A stretch of DNA of 64,000 bases. It comes from Ophiosphaerella korrae. Taxonomy: Eukaryota > Ascomycota > Dothideomycetes > Pleosporales > Phaeosphaeriaceae. A program made the position numbers and the translations under genes. The notes beneath the pieces were generated by a model. The model made no database searches. It had not been told where the DNA came from and worked only from the letters and a program-made list of their open reading frames with translations. Location: NCBI GenBank assembly GCA_028456385.1, contig JALNQF010000121.1, positions 1-64,000 on the forward strand, read 5' to 3'. Positions 10,435 through 21,940 of the stretch are shown here, in pieces (the stretch's first letter is position 1; each line of letters starts with the position of its first letter).

Positions 10435-11919
10435 ATGAAGATCATCATAGTAGGCGGTGGCATCGCGGGCCTATCAACCTACCTGCATCTCCGCAAGCAT
10501 CTCCCTAACCAATCCACACACACTATCACTATCTACGAATCGCACAAACCTCGCCCCGCGGGTTCTGCAAACACCACCGCAGGCGAAACTCCTCCCCTGG
10601 ATTTCAACACCCTATCCGAGTCCACGGCCATCGTGGGCGGCGGCCTAGGTATTTCTCCCAACGGCATGCGCGTCCTCCGCGATTTGGACCCAGAGCTTCA
10701 CGCCAACGTCGTAGCTCAGGGATTTCCGGTTGAAAAGTTTATTTTCAAGGCCGCGAATGGATGGACGTTAGGCGTGCAGAATTCGAGTGACAAATTATGG
10801 AGGGCGGAGGGTGAGCAAGAGGACGTCTGTATCGCCAGTTCACGACATGGACTTTGGGAGACGATCATGCAGCATGCGAGACAAAAGTTCGGAGACAATG
10901 TAATCCAGTACAAAAAAGTACTCGGGGTGGAGAGAAGCGGCAAGCTAAACGTGAGGTACCTGGATGACTCTGGCAACGAACAGGTTGATGAAGCCGACCT
11001 TGTAATCGGCGCAGATGGAGTAAAAAGCGTAGTAAGAAAGACTCTATTTGGAACCCAAGATCAATACCAACCAACCTACACGTAAGCCCCCTTACAACCC
11101 CATTCTACCCAAACTCAACCAGCGAAACAGTGGTCTAGCCGGCGTCGGCGGCTTTCTCAATGCCCCTGTTCCACCCTTCATCACATCTAACAAGGCCATG
11201 GTATTCTCTTTCGGCGGCAATGGTTTCTTCGGCTACACATCCGGTGCTCCACCCACATCCCAGCAACTCATGTGGTGGTCCACCTTCGAAACCACCCACT
11301 CGCCCGACACCACCGCCATCGACCCCCAAGTCATCCAGGCCGCGCTGCTGAAACGCCACGAGAACTGGCACGACCCCACCATCCAGGATATCATCCACAC
11401 CGCCAAAGTCAAATCCATCTATCCGACATGGACGCTCCCAGAGCTGCCTCACTGGGGCGAGCGTGGCATCGTGCTCGTGGGCGACGCAGCGCACGCAATG
11501 GATCCCACGGCGGGGCAAGGCGCAAGCCAAGCGCTGGAAGACGCGCAGACACTGGCCCTGGTCCTCGCTGGCCTTGAGCAAAACGGCACCTCAGATATCG
11601 ACACCGGGATCAAATTGTTCCACGGGATTCGCGCGCCTCGCGTCGCCGCGATCGTCGAGCGTGGCAAGAAGATTGCGGGGCGCAAGACCGAGGTCGGTGT
11701 TGTAAAGGAGTACTTCATGTATGCCGTTTTGTGGCTGCTGGTGCGGTTTCCCGTGCTGGGTAAGTTGCTGCCTTTGATGGATTGCGATTGCGTCGTTCGT
11801 GCTAATTTGTGCCAGGCAAGGCTGTGCTTGGAGACGTGAATCGCGAGCTGTACACGTGGTCTGCGAGGCGAGAGGTCGATGCAGCGCTCGCAACATTCCG
11901 GCTCGGCTCGCGCAAATGA
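10435..11919 (+). CDS. FAD-dependent monooxygenase (salicylate-hydroxylase-like), 459 aa
   Basis: Three exons, 10435-11081, 11131-11759 and 11816-11919. The N terminus MKIIIVGGGIAGLSTYLHL is the dinucleotide-binding GxGxxG motif (Gly7-Gly12), a central DLVIGADGVKSVVRKTLF is the DG motif, and VLVGDAAHAMDPTAGQGAS is the second FAD/ribityl GD motif. Together they mark the class A flavoprotein monooxygenase family (FAD_binding_3) that hydroxylates aromatic or polyketide substrates with NAD(P)H and oxygen. There is no signal peptide; a short hydrophobic stretch (YFMYAVLWLLVRFPVLG) near the C terminus may touch a membrane, as in some fungal relatives. The substrate cannot be predicted, and no partner biosynthetic genes lie next to it. 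The second exon's acceptor CGAAACAG|T was chosen because the nearer CCAG breaks the frame. Confidence 0.88.
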
Positions 11920-12483
11920 TGAGCTACATCCCTACTACGAGTAAGATCGGTACCTAGTTCCTAGCATCATCTGAGTCTCCCACTCATCGCAAACCTCACC
12001 ATCCATCTGTAACAAGCCTCACGTACGCTATCACCATCTAATATTAGTATCCAGTGTAATACAAGGGCATGTTTGTTTTACTATAGTCAGGGTCATGTCA
12101 CCTTTCTTTTAGCGTGTTGTGAGACCATTTCGCCGCTGAACGTGCTTCTGTGTCAGGGTTGCAACAGGCAAGTCTCCCTGGTAATCGGATCGCCGACCGG
12201 GTATCGCCTTGTCCACCCCACTGTTTTAACGTTTATCAGAATCGGTAGGTTTGCGTCTGCGCTCGGCGACCGCCGTCGTTCAATACATCCCTGGCGCCCA
12301 CCCGTCTAGCCCTACCTGCAGGCGTCTCAGGCACACCACAGTGACACCGCCGATCCGCAATGTCGCTGCGTGGCCCCCGTCTTGGCGTCACGCGTCTCAA
12401 ACAGTGTTACCAGGCTGTGCAATAGGTAATTCGTCTGAGTATTATTTTGGGATACTATAATCGTTACATCATGGCCCGGGTAT
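11920..12483. other. Convergent intergenic region
   Basis: Lies between the 3' ends of the monooxygenase (+) and the rhodopsin-domain gene (-). No gene or RNA seen. Confidence 0.5.
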
Positions 12484-13951
12484 CTACGCAGCCTGCGCGC
12501 CGTTCTTGACCAATGTCTCCGTGCTACTCTGCAGTTTCGGAAGCTCCTTGTCTGCCCACTTGCTCTTGCCCGTCGGCGTCTTCCATCCACTCAGACTGTC
12601 GGATCCGTTCTCAATCTGCACAGAAATGTCCGTGACGACCTGGATGTCGTGGCCACCGCCTGCACCATCGTCGCTGGAGCCGTGCGACTGCTTGGTCATC
12701 ATGATGGTGTCATTGGTTCGGGAGCGCGGGTTCTTGTGGTGCGTGCTGCCGATGGTGGCGTAGTTGCGCGCGCCGATGTTGTTGTTGCTGCGGTTGCGCG
12801 AGGTCAGCGAGCCCGGGAGGAAGCGGCCGAAGAGTGGGCGTAGCAGCGGGAGGCAGGAGCAGACGATACCGACGTTGAGCTCGACGGAGCTCCAGGTTGC
12901 GGCGGGGGGGTTGTCGAAGGTGGGATCTTTGGAGTTGGAGATGGCAACAAGGGATTGGAGGCGGAGGATTGAGACGATGCAGACGCTGGGACGAGTTAGC
13001 TGAAATGTACTGGTTGAGTGATGATTGGTGGGTTCTCGAGCTCCATGGATGGATGGCGTTTGTATTCACCGTGGAGAATTGGGTTTAGGAGTGCGAGGGC
13101 TTTACTTACAATCCCCCCACTGCGAAGATGGAGATCAAGGCAACTTTTTGTCGACGTCCAAGGCTTAAGCTACGGATGACTGGGATTGGAAGGATGATCA
13201 AGGCAAAGTCAGTTACGATGTTGATAGCCGCGTTGGTACTGCACCCTCGATTAGCCCATGCGCCACTTCTAAAAGGAAATATAAACTTACAACCACATCG
13301 CAAACTGATTGATGCATTTTGCAGGCTCTCTTGTCCAGAATGCCCGGACAGGTAAGCAGGCGAAGATGCTACTGAAGACGGTCCACAGGGTGTAGGTGAT
13401 CACAACACCCATGAGAACCCAGCACACGATATGAAACTTTTTTGTGGTGAAGACTCGTCGGTATTGGATGAGGATAGAGCCTTTCGTGAGGCCAAGAGAC
13501 ATGTAATAAACGATTAAACTTCCCCAGAATGCCTGTCTGTTAGTTAGTACAGTGATGCCTGACTGGAAACTTAACGTACCTTTAACGACTTCTGTATTGT
13601 GTCCGGATCAAGGGTATCGATATGCATTCCCATGCCCCATTTTGCTTCTAATTGAGGTTAGCATTGTGGCCAAGTGCTTCTCAGAGGTACATACGGAAGG
13701 CGATGGCAATCGTGAGACCAACGGAACACAGCTAGCAAAAGTCAATATACACACATCATGTTGTGAGGTTGTGTTACCATTGCGAGGACAATGCCATAGT
13801 CTTCGATTCCCGCACACCGGACGAGAAAGAAACGGGTGTATAATCGAAGAGCGACTGTGATACCAGCCAGCGTAGTAAACGCGGCTGATATCTCGACGGC
13901 CTGGCGGCCTCGAGGGTTATCAGAGGACATTGTCGTGACGAAGGAGGTCAC
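12484..13951 (-). CDS. Fungal rhodopsin-domain integral membrane protein, 383 aa
   Basis: Six exons on the minus strand: 13951-13778, 13731-13695, 13647-13580, 13532-13291, 13238-13110 and 12985-12484, all GT-AG and frame-consistent. The product has seven predicted membrane segments starting with ISAAFTTLAGITVALRLYTRFF and including the family's most conserved block around the fifth helix (NIVTDFALIILPIPVIRSL) and GGFVCIVSILRLQSL. This is the PTH11-related rhodopsin-domain family that is greatly expanded in filamentous ascomycetes; members may be receptors at the plasma membrane, but most are uncharacterised. It has no CFEM domain. The cytoplasmic tail (about 110 residues) is Ser/Thr/Gly-rich and ends in KNGAQAA. 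A second in-frame ATG at 13930 (MSSDNPRG) may be the true start. Confidence 0.88.
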
Positions 13952-15442
13952 AATGCCATGGACTTAGGAAATGGATTTGTGCAGCTCAACAGGATCATAT
14001 TGGGTGCTTGTGTTCGTCTACATATAGGGATCGACGTAGGCCGTATACTGTAATGTGAACAGACATGTTGGGTAACAGAACAGGGAACTATTAACAGGGA
14101 TGCCCCAATCTTCCGCTATTGTCTGGAATTGTCGCCAATGAAAAGTCTGGCTCGGACGCAGGTACGTGAAACTGGAGTTTTCGCACCAAGGATAAAACCA
14201 TGAGCAATATAGGCACTTAGCAAGCACAGGGAGGTGAGATTGTGATGTGGCTCTGCGTGCTTTTGCACTAGCACATTTGAGAGTCATGATAGCCTGGTTG
14301 GAGCACAGAGCTTTCTAGATCGTCCCGAAGATCGTCAGGTGGACAACACAACGTGAAAGTCCAAAAATCGCCTCTTTTCGTTTTTTCAGGTGCACCATGG
14401 TGATCCAGTGTGATGTAGCGATGTTGGCTTGGTGCACGCTTTCAGGCGACCCGTGTTCGCACGTGGAATGACGAAGGCTGACGCTCTGACCCGTAAGGTT
14501 TCGAAATTATCTTATGTTACGCAGCCTTTTAACCGTGGTACCAAAGGAAGCCGTCTCGAGAGGCGTTCGTTCAGCACTTCACATGACTAGAAGGTCGCAC
14601 CACTACCAGCCAAGTAATTCAAGGCGATGATTCTTGATCAAGCAGTTAGGTATTTCGTCCTGCCTTTGTAAGGTTGTAAGGTTGTACACAGTAGGGTTGG
14701 CTCCGGGGGTGCATCTTGACGTGGTTTGTGCAACGCTCCGCATCCAATCCACACACTCCTCCGAACGTGTTTGTACCTAAGCACATGCATACAAGTGAAC
14801 GCTCACGCAGCGAGCGACACATGCTGCCCTTGATGTTTGGGCGGCAACTCTCGGTAAAATCCACTGGAAATGGCTGACTTGGGAAGGAAGCGGGATAACA
14901 CCGAGCATAGAGAGTGATAATTGGCTTCATAAACTAGCATGAAATGTAGCTAGGAGAGTTCTGTTCACGAGCGGTACATGGGGGAATACCTTGCGAGAAG
15001 CTCGTATGCTATGAGTGGTTGGGTAAATTAGCGTCCGTAAAGAAGAGGCACAGCAAGCAAGTACCTTGATCGTGTGAAAGGGGAAGGCAACAAGATCAGT
15101 TCTGTCAACTCAGCACGCCTACCCTGTGTGGGAGAACTCCGGGGCCCTTCATTTCTTGATGGGTTCGCTCACATCGCCGGTAGAAACGCCACACAAATCC
15201 TCTGCGGGAGAACGGGTGATTGATGATCACGATAAGGCTAGACTTCCGTAATGCACGCTAACGCGGCAGCTTACCGAGGTAGTTTCACCGAAAGTAGTGC
15301 CGAGAAGCGTGAGCATCGCATGAACCAATTATCATAAAATGGGTTCAACAAAGGCAGGTGTTGGCCTGTTCCTTGTATTAGCACTGTAAAGCATGAGGTA
15401 GTGCCTTGTAAGATGAAAGTACAGTGAACATGTTATGCAGGC
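13952..15442. other. Intergenic region between two minus-strand genes
   Basis: About 1.5 kb between the start of the rhodopsin-domain gene and the stop of the bZIP gene. Two open frames of about 90 codons on the minus strand (14018-14287 and 14646-14930) have no family resemblance. No RNA gene seen. Confidence 0.5.
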
Positions 15443-16559
15443 TCATCTAATCATTTTGAGCTGTGAGATGCCTCTCTCCTTCCGTCGACGATTACTTGAT
15501 TCCACAATCCTCTGGTCAAGGCACCACCACCATTTCCTGTAGAAAACTTCGCCAATCTCCCATGACTCCTCTACCAGCTCGTTTCCTTCACCCCAGGCCG
15601 TGGTATTCCCATGCACTCGGATTCCCCCACCATCTTGGAAGTCATCGAGATCTTGCACTAGCTGCACGATAGCGTTGCTTTGCTTGACCCCAGCTCCGAA
15701 CAGAGGCTGGGTCTGCACTGTATTAGCTTCTTCTCGAGCCACTGGCGGGCGCAAAGCTGAGGGCATCGACAGTATGCATATCAACTTTTCTCTTACGCTT
15801 GGCCAAGGGAGCAAATCGAGCATGGGATGATGCGGGATAGTCAGCTGCGCGGCTATTGGATGCAAGTTTGCTGGAAGTGAAGCTACTTCCGGGGTAAGTG
15901 GTGACACAACATGCAGGTAGGATGGGTCCCAGATGTGCGTGGCGACATCGAAGGCGATCGCTACACTAGCAAGCGCACGTAGCGCACTTAGTGTTGGGAT
16001 GCTCAGGATCGCACCATCCGGCGCAAGTGACAATTGTGGAGGTGATAACATTGATGATGCTGAAGTTGAAGGGAGCGGACTAGGTAGGCTAGGAAAGCCT
16101 GCATTGGTGGTCAGTTTTGGTCTATTGCCGTTCGACATGTAAGCTTTGCTTACTGTATTGCTGCATTGAATCCATGTCGAATGAATTATATTCAAAGGCA
16201 AGCAAGTCATTATGATCCAGTCCATACTGTTGATCAGCATCCCCAATTACACCATACTGCCCCTGAGGGAGGTCTGAGGTTGTCGTCTCAAGGCAATCAG
16301 ATGCGAGTTGTGGCTCTGTGGACACAGTTTCATCGCTACGTGTGGTTGATCCAGCCTGGGCCTCTAGGGCCGCAATTTTTCGTTTTTGCCGCTGTCCTAT
16401 CAGGGCTTTTAGTGATAGTTCTGCCGCAGCATACATTAGCAAAGTCTTACGATATCTTCTCTGCGCTAACACGTTGAGCACTCTTTTCCGTTCCTTCGGA
16501 TTACTTGAGGTTGGCACGGTTTCAGGAATCTTGGTCTTCTTGGATCTTTCTGCAGGCAT
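15443..16559 (-). CDS. bZIP transcription factor with C-terminal DUF3425, 335 aa
   Basis: Three exons: 16559-16451, 16396-16154 and 16098-15443 (introns 54 and 55 nt). Splicing restores the basic region KERKRVLNVLAQRRYRQRQK, whose Asn29, Ala32 and Arg-rich face fit the bZIP DNA-contact pattern NxxAxxxxR. It is followed by a short coil KRKIAALEAQ; the leucine zipper is brief, as usual in this subfamily. The last exon is the DUF3425 domain: a SALRALASVAIAFDVATHIWDP helix, PHHPMLDLLPWPSVREKLICIL, and WEIGEVFYRKWWWCLD near the end. This bZIP-DUF3425 arrangement is specific to filamentous ascomycetes, where some members control secondary metabolism or stress responses. Targets cannot be inferred. 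The middle exon is Gln/Asp-rich. Confidence 0.88.
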
Positions 16560-17131
16560 GTCGTTATGATATCGGTTTTACGTTGAGTTGTATGTAATTG
16601 ACTAGTGAAAAGCGATGCGGAAATGCTCATATATCGAATGGATGTGAGCATAACGTTATGCTTCTGAGGAGCTAGGCTAAAGCAGGGTAAGCTGGGAGAG
16701 CCAACAAACTCTATACGAGTCATAACCTACAGCGGGCAAATATGTAGGCAATGGCTGATAATAGGAAGTTGATCAGTTTCATTTTTTGTTGTAGTACTTG
16801 CTATAACTTTCGTTGTAGACGCGTCTCAAGATTTCGCGTGGTCTTTTTGACACAATGTCAGTCCAGGAGGAGGATGAATGGATGGTAAGAAGCTGGACGA
16901 TGAGGCTCCCGATTACCTGGTGCCTAATTCCTCACAACAAATATTATGCTCTTGGCAAATGGCTGAGAGTGAGCATAACGCACGCATGCTTTGCGATGGT
17001 CACTCTCATATGATATATAATGTGTAGTCAAGGGAGGCAGTTGAACCACTTACCCTTCTATTGCTCACCATACAATCTATGATATTTCCAGGAACCAGAC
17101 CAGACCAAGTCATCTGAACGGGCAAATCAAC
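16560..17131. other. Divergent intergenic region
   Basis: Promoter region shared by the bZIP gene (-) and the small membrane protein gene (+). No gene seen. Confidence 0.5.
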
Positions 17132-17660
17132 ATGCCACATTTGAACGAACGAAACTCGAATGATCCTTTGCTTGGAGGGCTGCCAAAGGCCAGCAGCGAC
17201 TCTGCGCCTCATACCCTGTCCTCCACCACCCAAGTAGCTACCAAAGCGCTTGCGGCTGTGCGTATCGCCACAGGAGCGGCCTGCCTCGTGGCACCTCGTT
17301 TCACATGTGCGCTGTTCCAGTATGCGGTACCAGCTGAACAAGCCTTGCTTGTGCGCATGTTTGGCGTTCGTGATGCAGTACTTGGCGAGCTGCTCATCAC
17401 TGCCGAAGATAGAAAAAGAGGAGACGGAGGGAGAAGGCAAATGTATGATAAATAACTTTTATAGTACGAAGCTCACGGAGAGTAGAGAAATGAAACGAGC
17501 GTTATGGGCGGGAATTGCGGCCGATGTGGTAGATGTGGGGAGTCTTACGTGGGCTGTCGCAATGGGACAGATTGGGAAAACAACAGGAGGTCTCCTAGGA
17601 GCGGCTGTCATGGGAGCAATTGGCCTGGGAGTAGTAGGTCTGAGAGGTTTACAGTCATAA
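17132..17660 (+). CDS. Small hydrophobic hypothetical protein, 161 aa
   Basis: Two frames that fit together: 17132-17442 (MPHLNERNSNDPLLGGLPKA to GGRRQ) and 17486-17660 (EMKRALWAGIAADVVDVGSL to GLQS). A 43-nt GT-AG intron, GTATGA to GTAG, joins them in phase; it is very short, and a frameshift is the alternative. The protein has a hydrophobic helix at VRIATGAACLVAPRFTCALF, a conserved-looking LVRMFGVRDAVLGELL, and two more C-terminal hydrophobic helices rich in Gly/Ala. The pattern of R-x-x-G-R-D-x-x-L-G followed by a RRALW-like helix occurs in a group of small fungal membrane proteins of unknown function (DUF4267-like, low certainty). Role unknown. Confidence 0.6.
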
Positions 17661-17919
17661 TTGGCCGGGGGGAAGGGTCTCGTGACAGCGCGGTGTTATG
17701 AGACACGTTCAAAGAGAGGAAGGCGCGTGCGGATGCGTGCTGCCCTAGCAACGTCATCGCCAAGACCCCACTCTGGTGCCTAAAGTAGACGAGAAACACA
17801 ACAGAATAGTGCTAGTGAACTAGTCTACATATCAATCACTCCTTGTGTGCGACATAGGTTACCGTGAGCTGCTCCTCTCTAAATGATAACACTGCGCGCA
17901 TTGCTTACTCGCGTAGTCA

Positions 17920-20900
17920 ATGAGCAGTAATTTCCAAAAGCCCCGAAAACACCGCCCCGCATTTCAACCAGTTGATACCCTATCCTCGCCGCAGAAACCT
18001 AGCTACAAGGCTCGAAGTAGGAGGCATATTCCTCGAGAAGAAACAGAGAACGGTAGTTCCTTTGTAGAGGACCGCTCTGTCACCTGTCTTGGAAACTCCA
18101 GTAGTCTGTTCGACGACAAGGATTTTGATAATAGCCCACAACCCTATTCTACTCATAAACCGCATACAATGGTACGCGAACGCGAACCGCCAGCATCGCA
18201 GCCGCCTCATAACGATGCGCCAACGCTGGCACCGAAGCCTGTCCAGCAGCTGACGACTTCTGTGCCACAATTTGGGGAGACTAGCCCTCTACGAAACCCC
18301 TTGAAGCAGGCGAGGCAGAGCAGCGAACATGCGCACCTTTTCAACAAACCAAAGCCGGGCCAACGACGACCAGAGCACTTCCAGCTGGCGCCTCGTATGC
18401 CACCGTCACAGAACAACGCACGAGACACTCTTAGTCAACCGTTCAAGGTGCCGTCTGCACAGTCAGGCTCACGCCATAGCATAGCGTCGTCCACAGATTC
18501 TGATTTTATGGAAATCCCGCCTTCACACTTCCAGTCGCGCCCTTCTCAGCAAGGCCCTGTGTTCGCACCGAGACCATCCAATCCTCCATCCCAGACTTCG
18601 TATCCCCCTCCACGGCCCATGTACTCTTCAATAGGGCAAGACAGCGGATTCCAGCCCGTCAACATTGGCGCACACAACCCTCTACAAGCTGCTAGAAAAA
18701 CTGTAATCTTGGACGATGAAGAAGACTTTGATCCGGATGCAGCTATTCGCGCGGAAGGCAACCGATTTGGAGCCCCAGACCTGCACGCATACGTCGATTC
18801 TGGCCTAGCCGGCGAGAATATCAAGGCCCTGCTGGAGGGTGCTTTCGACGAAGATGGAGAGAAAATTCCAAGAATGCGTCTTCGTAAGAAGAAGACGCAG
18901 AAGCAGGATGAAGAGGTTGGCGAGTCACTGGCGAGTCGACTGCAAGCGCTTGAAGTTAAAGATGAGGAAAAGCCGGCCGAACCTGAGGAGGAAGAGGAAG
19001 ATGATGGTACTGTCGACGGCCTCAAGGTCAAGCTCTTACCTCACCAGGTTGATGGTGTTGCCTGGATGATTGAAAAGGAGACAGGCGCACATAACAAGCG
19101 TGCAAAGCTACCCAAAGGAGGTATTCTCGCTGATGACATGGGACTGGGGAAGACTGTACAATCGCTTGCACTAATACTCTCCAATCCACGACCAGAGAAG
19201 GGTGTTGAACCAGAGAACAAGAAGAATAAAATCATGGACTCTACTGGGAAAGGTACGCTGGTTATCGCCCCATTGGCGCTTATAAGGCAATGGGAAGCCG
19301 AGATCAACGACAAGGTTGCGAAATCTCATACACTCAAGGTCCTAGTGCACCATGGTCCAAGCCGTACAAAGTCAGCCGACAAGTTGAAGCAATACGACGT
19401 CGTCATTACGACTTATCAAGTTCTCGCCTCAGAGCATGCTAGCTGTGGGGATGGTCCTGATGGACTCAAGAAAGGCTGTTTCGCTGTCCACTGGTATCGA
19501 ACAATGTTGGATGAGGCACATACCATCAAGAATCGCAATGCGAAAATGACAAAGGCTTGTTACGACATTCGTTCGCATTACCGCTGGTGTCTTACGGGCA
19601 CACCGATGCAAAATAATCTTGATGAGCTGCAAAGCTTGATCAAGTTCCTGCGCATCCAGCCCTACTGCGAAATGTCTAGCTGGAAAGATTCCATCTCGGG
19701 TCCGATGAAAAATGGTCGGGGTAACCTTGCCATGCGCCGACTCCAGGTCTTCTTGAAAGCATTTATGAAGCGCCGCACTAAAGATGTACTAAAGAAGGAT
19801 GGCGCACTGAATTTCGGTGGCAAGGCCAAAGATGGCGAGGGAAAACCTGCCTTCCAGATTGTTGAGCGAAACGTCGAGACCATCATAGGAGAGTTCACGA
19901 CTAAAGAACGCATTTTCTACGATCGCCTATCTGACCGTGCACAATCTCGTCTTGATGAGATGATGGGCGGCGCAAAGCAGGATTACATTGGAGCATTAGT
20001 ACTGCTACTGCGTTTACGACAAGCTTGTAACCACCCAAATCTGACCAAGACTAATATGAAAAACGACAAGGACGCACTGACTACTGGATCGAAGGCGGTC
20101 CCACAAACACCACGAAAAACATCTGGAGACGATGCTGATGATCTTGCGGACCTTCTTGGTGGCCTCACTGTTCAAACAAAACGGTGCGACATATGTCAGA
20201 CTGCATTAACACGTGACAATGCCGACGCTGGTGCAGTGCGTTGTGTTGAGTGCGAGCATGACCTCACTACGTCAGCAGCAAAGCTAAAGAAGCAAAAGAA
20301 AAAGCATCGAAAGTCGAAGCATAAGGGCGACAAAGTGAAGAAACACAGTAAAGCCGGCCCGGTATCAGAGAAAAGCCAGGGGACATCTAAGGCAACGAAC
20401 TCGTCTCAGCAACGTCGAATCATAATTGATAGTGATGATGAGGATGAGGGAGCGGGTGAGTGGCTTGTATCAGAAGATCAGCAGCAGGGTGAAGATCTTG
20501 GTAAAGCTGGTGGCACAGACGACGAGAATGCTGAAGGTGGTGGTGACACACTCGTTTCCGCTGACTCAGAGGCCTCTGAGACTGAAGATGAGTCTAGAAG
20601 CAATCTAGACTCCTTTGTAGTTCATGACACGGATAGCGAAGATGAGGCACCTGTTGCCCGCAAGAAGTCGTCGCATAAGGTACCGCAGGTTGTCAACGAC
20701 GACCCTGAAGATGAAACCACTTCAGCCTCTGAGAACGACTCGGATTCGGAAGACGACTCGGAATCTGATTCTGATTCTGATTCAGAAGCCTCGGAGCCTG
20801 AATATGATGCCACAGATCTTGTTCCTTCCACCAAGATTCGCCAATTGCTTCAGATCCTCGAGAAAGAAACGCCTAACCATAAGGTCATTGTTTTCTCGCA

Positions 20901-21560
20901 GTTCACTTCGATGCTCGACCTCATTGAACCCTTTTTGAAGCGTGAGGGTTATAACTTCACTCGCTACGACGGCAGCATGCGAAACGACCTTCGCGAAGCG
21001 AGCTTGCATCAACTGCGCAACAACAAGCGTACACGTGTCTTACTCTGCAGTCTTAAATGCGGTAGTCTGGGTCTGAACTTGACGGCAGCAAGCCGAGTAG
21101 TTATCATGGAACCCTTCTGGAACCCAGTAAGTGAAACCAAGGCGACGCTAGTTAAGCCAAACTAACATAGTGACAGTTCGTTGAAGAACAAGCCATCGAT
21201 CGCGTCCACCGTCTCAACCAGACCGTCGACGTCACCGTCTATCGCCTATCCATCCACAACTCTGTCGAAGAGCGCATCCTCGATCTACAGGAGGCGAAGC
21301 GTAAACTTGCAAACGCCGCGATCGAGGGCGGCAAGGCCATTGGCAAGTTGAGCATGAAGGACATCCTTGCACTCTTCAAGCGTGATGCTGAGTTTGAGCC
21401 TGGCACTGTGGATGAAAGGGATGACCAAGCTCTGTATGCACGAACGAGGGTGTTGGAGAATGGCGTGGAGAGGGGCGTAGACACGACTGCCCCGAGGCCA
21501 CCCAGGAAAGCAGGCAGTTTGGGGTTCAGGAAAGATGACAGTGTGTACGGAAGACGCTGA
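17920..21560 (+). CDS. SNF2-family DNA-dependent ATPase/helicase (Rad5/Uls1-like group), 1196 aa
   Basis: Exons 17920-21126 and 21177-21560 with a 50-nt intron inside the last helicase block. After a 350-residue disordered, Pro/Ser/Gln-rich N terminus comes the SNF2 ATPase: Walker A GGILADDMGLGKTVQSLAL (Lys in GLGKT near residue 411), a DEAH box (531-534), and LTGTPMQNNLDELQSLIKFL. The second RecA lobe contains VIVFSQFTSMLDLIEPFL, GSLGLNLTAASRVVIMEPFWNP and QAIDRVHRLNQ. The long insert between the lobes has a reduced zinc motif, Cys756-x2-Cys759 ... Cys775-x2-Cys778, then a Lys-rich patch and about 150 acidic residues. Rad5/Rad16/Uls1 relatives carry a full C3HC4 RING there, which is absent. 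Likely nuclear chromatin remodelling or DNA repair; ubiquitin ligase activity is unlikely. Confidence 0.88.
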
Positions 21561-21940
21561 GATGAATAACGATTGGGTGGAGGTGTGCGTCGCTTTGGTG
21601 CTTTGGACGCTTGATTGATGCATTGTGTAGACGCGCTGTCATAACGTCCAATTATAACTTTTCTTCCAAGAAACATTTACAGCCCAAAAACTTTTCAAAT
21701 GCACAGCCACCGGACACTGCTTTCCAAATTGCCCATGACAAAAGGACATGCCGTTATGAGTCCGCTGAAGTCTTTAGTATAATACTATACAAACGTTAGC
21801 CTTTCGTTCCCTAACCGCTCTCCCACTCACCCAACAACACAAACAACACAAAATCCCAAGTCCAAAAGCCCCTGGCCATCCTTCCCCTCCCCTCCCCTTC
21901 CCTCCCCACCATATCCCACCACACCCCACCACGCCCAACC
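21561..21940. other. Convergent intergenic region with a C-rich pyrimidine tract
   Basis: Lies between the SNF2 gene (+) and Rav1 gene (-). It contains a strongly C-rich stretch at about 21875-21940 (repeated CCCCTCCCC and CCCACCA units), listed separately. No gene seen. Confidence 0.55.
21875..21940. repeat. Low-complexity CCCCT/CCCACCA pyrimidine tract
   Basis: Runs of CCCTCCCCTT followed by CCCACCACA-type units, directly downstream of the Rav1 stop codon when read on the minus strand. Possibly part of the Rav1 3' UTR (as G-rich RNA). Confidence 0.6.

Noticed and set aside
14018..14287. Minus-strand open frame of about 90 codons
   Set aside because: No domain, no supporting codon pattern, and no spliced extension; expected by chance in 1.5 kb of intergenic DNA.
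20750..20815. GATTCTGATTCTGATTC-type repeats suggesting a microsatellite
   Set aside because: They encode the Ser/Asp/Glu-rich acidic stretch of the SNF2 protein; coding low complexity rather than a separate element.
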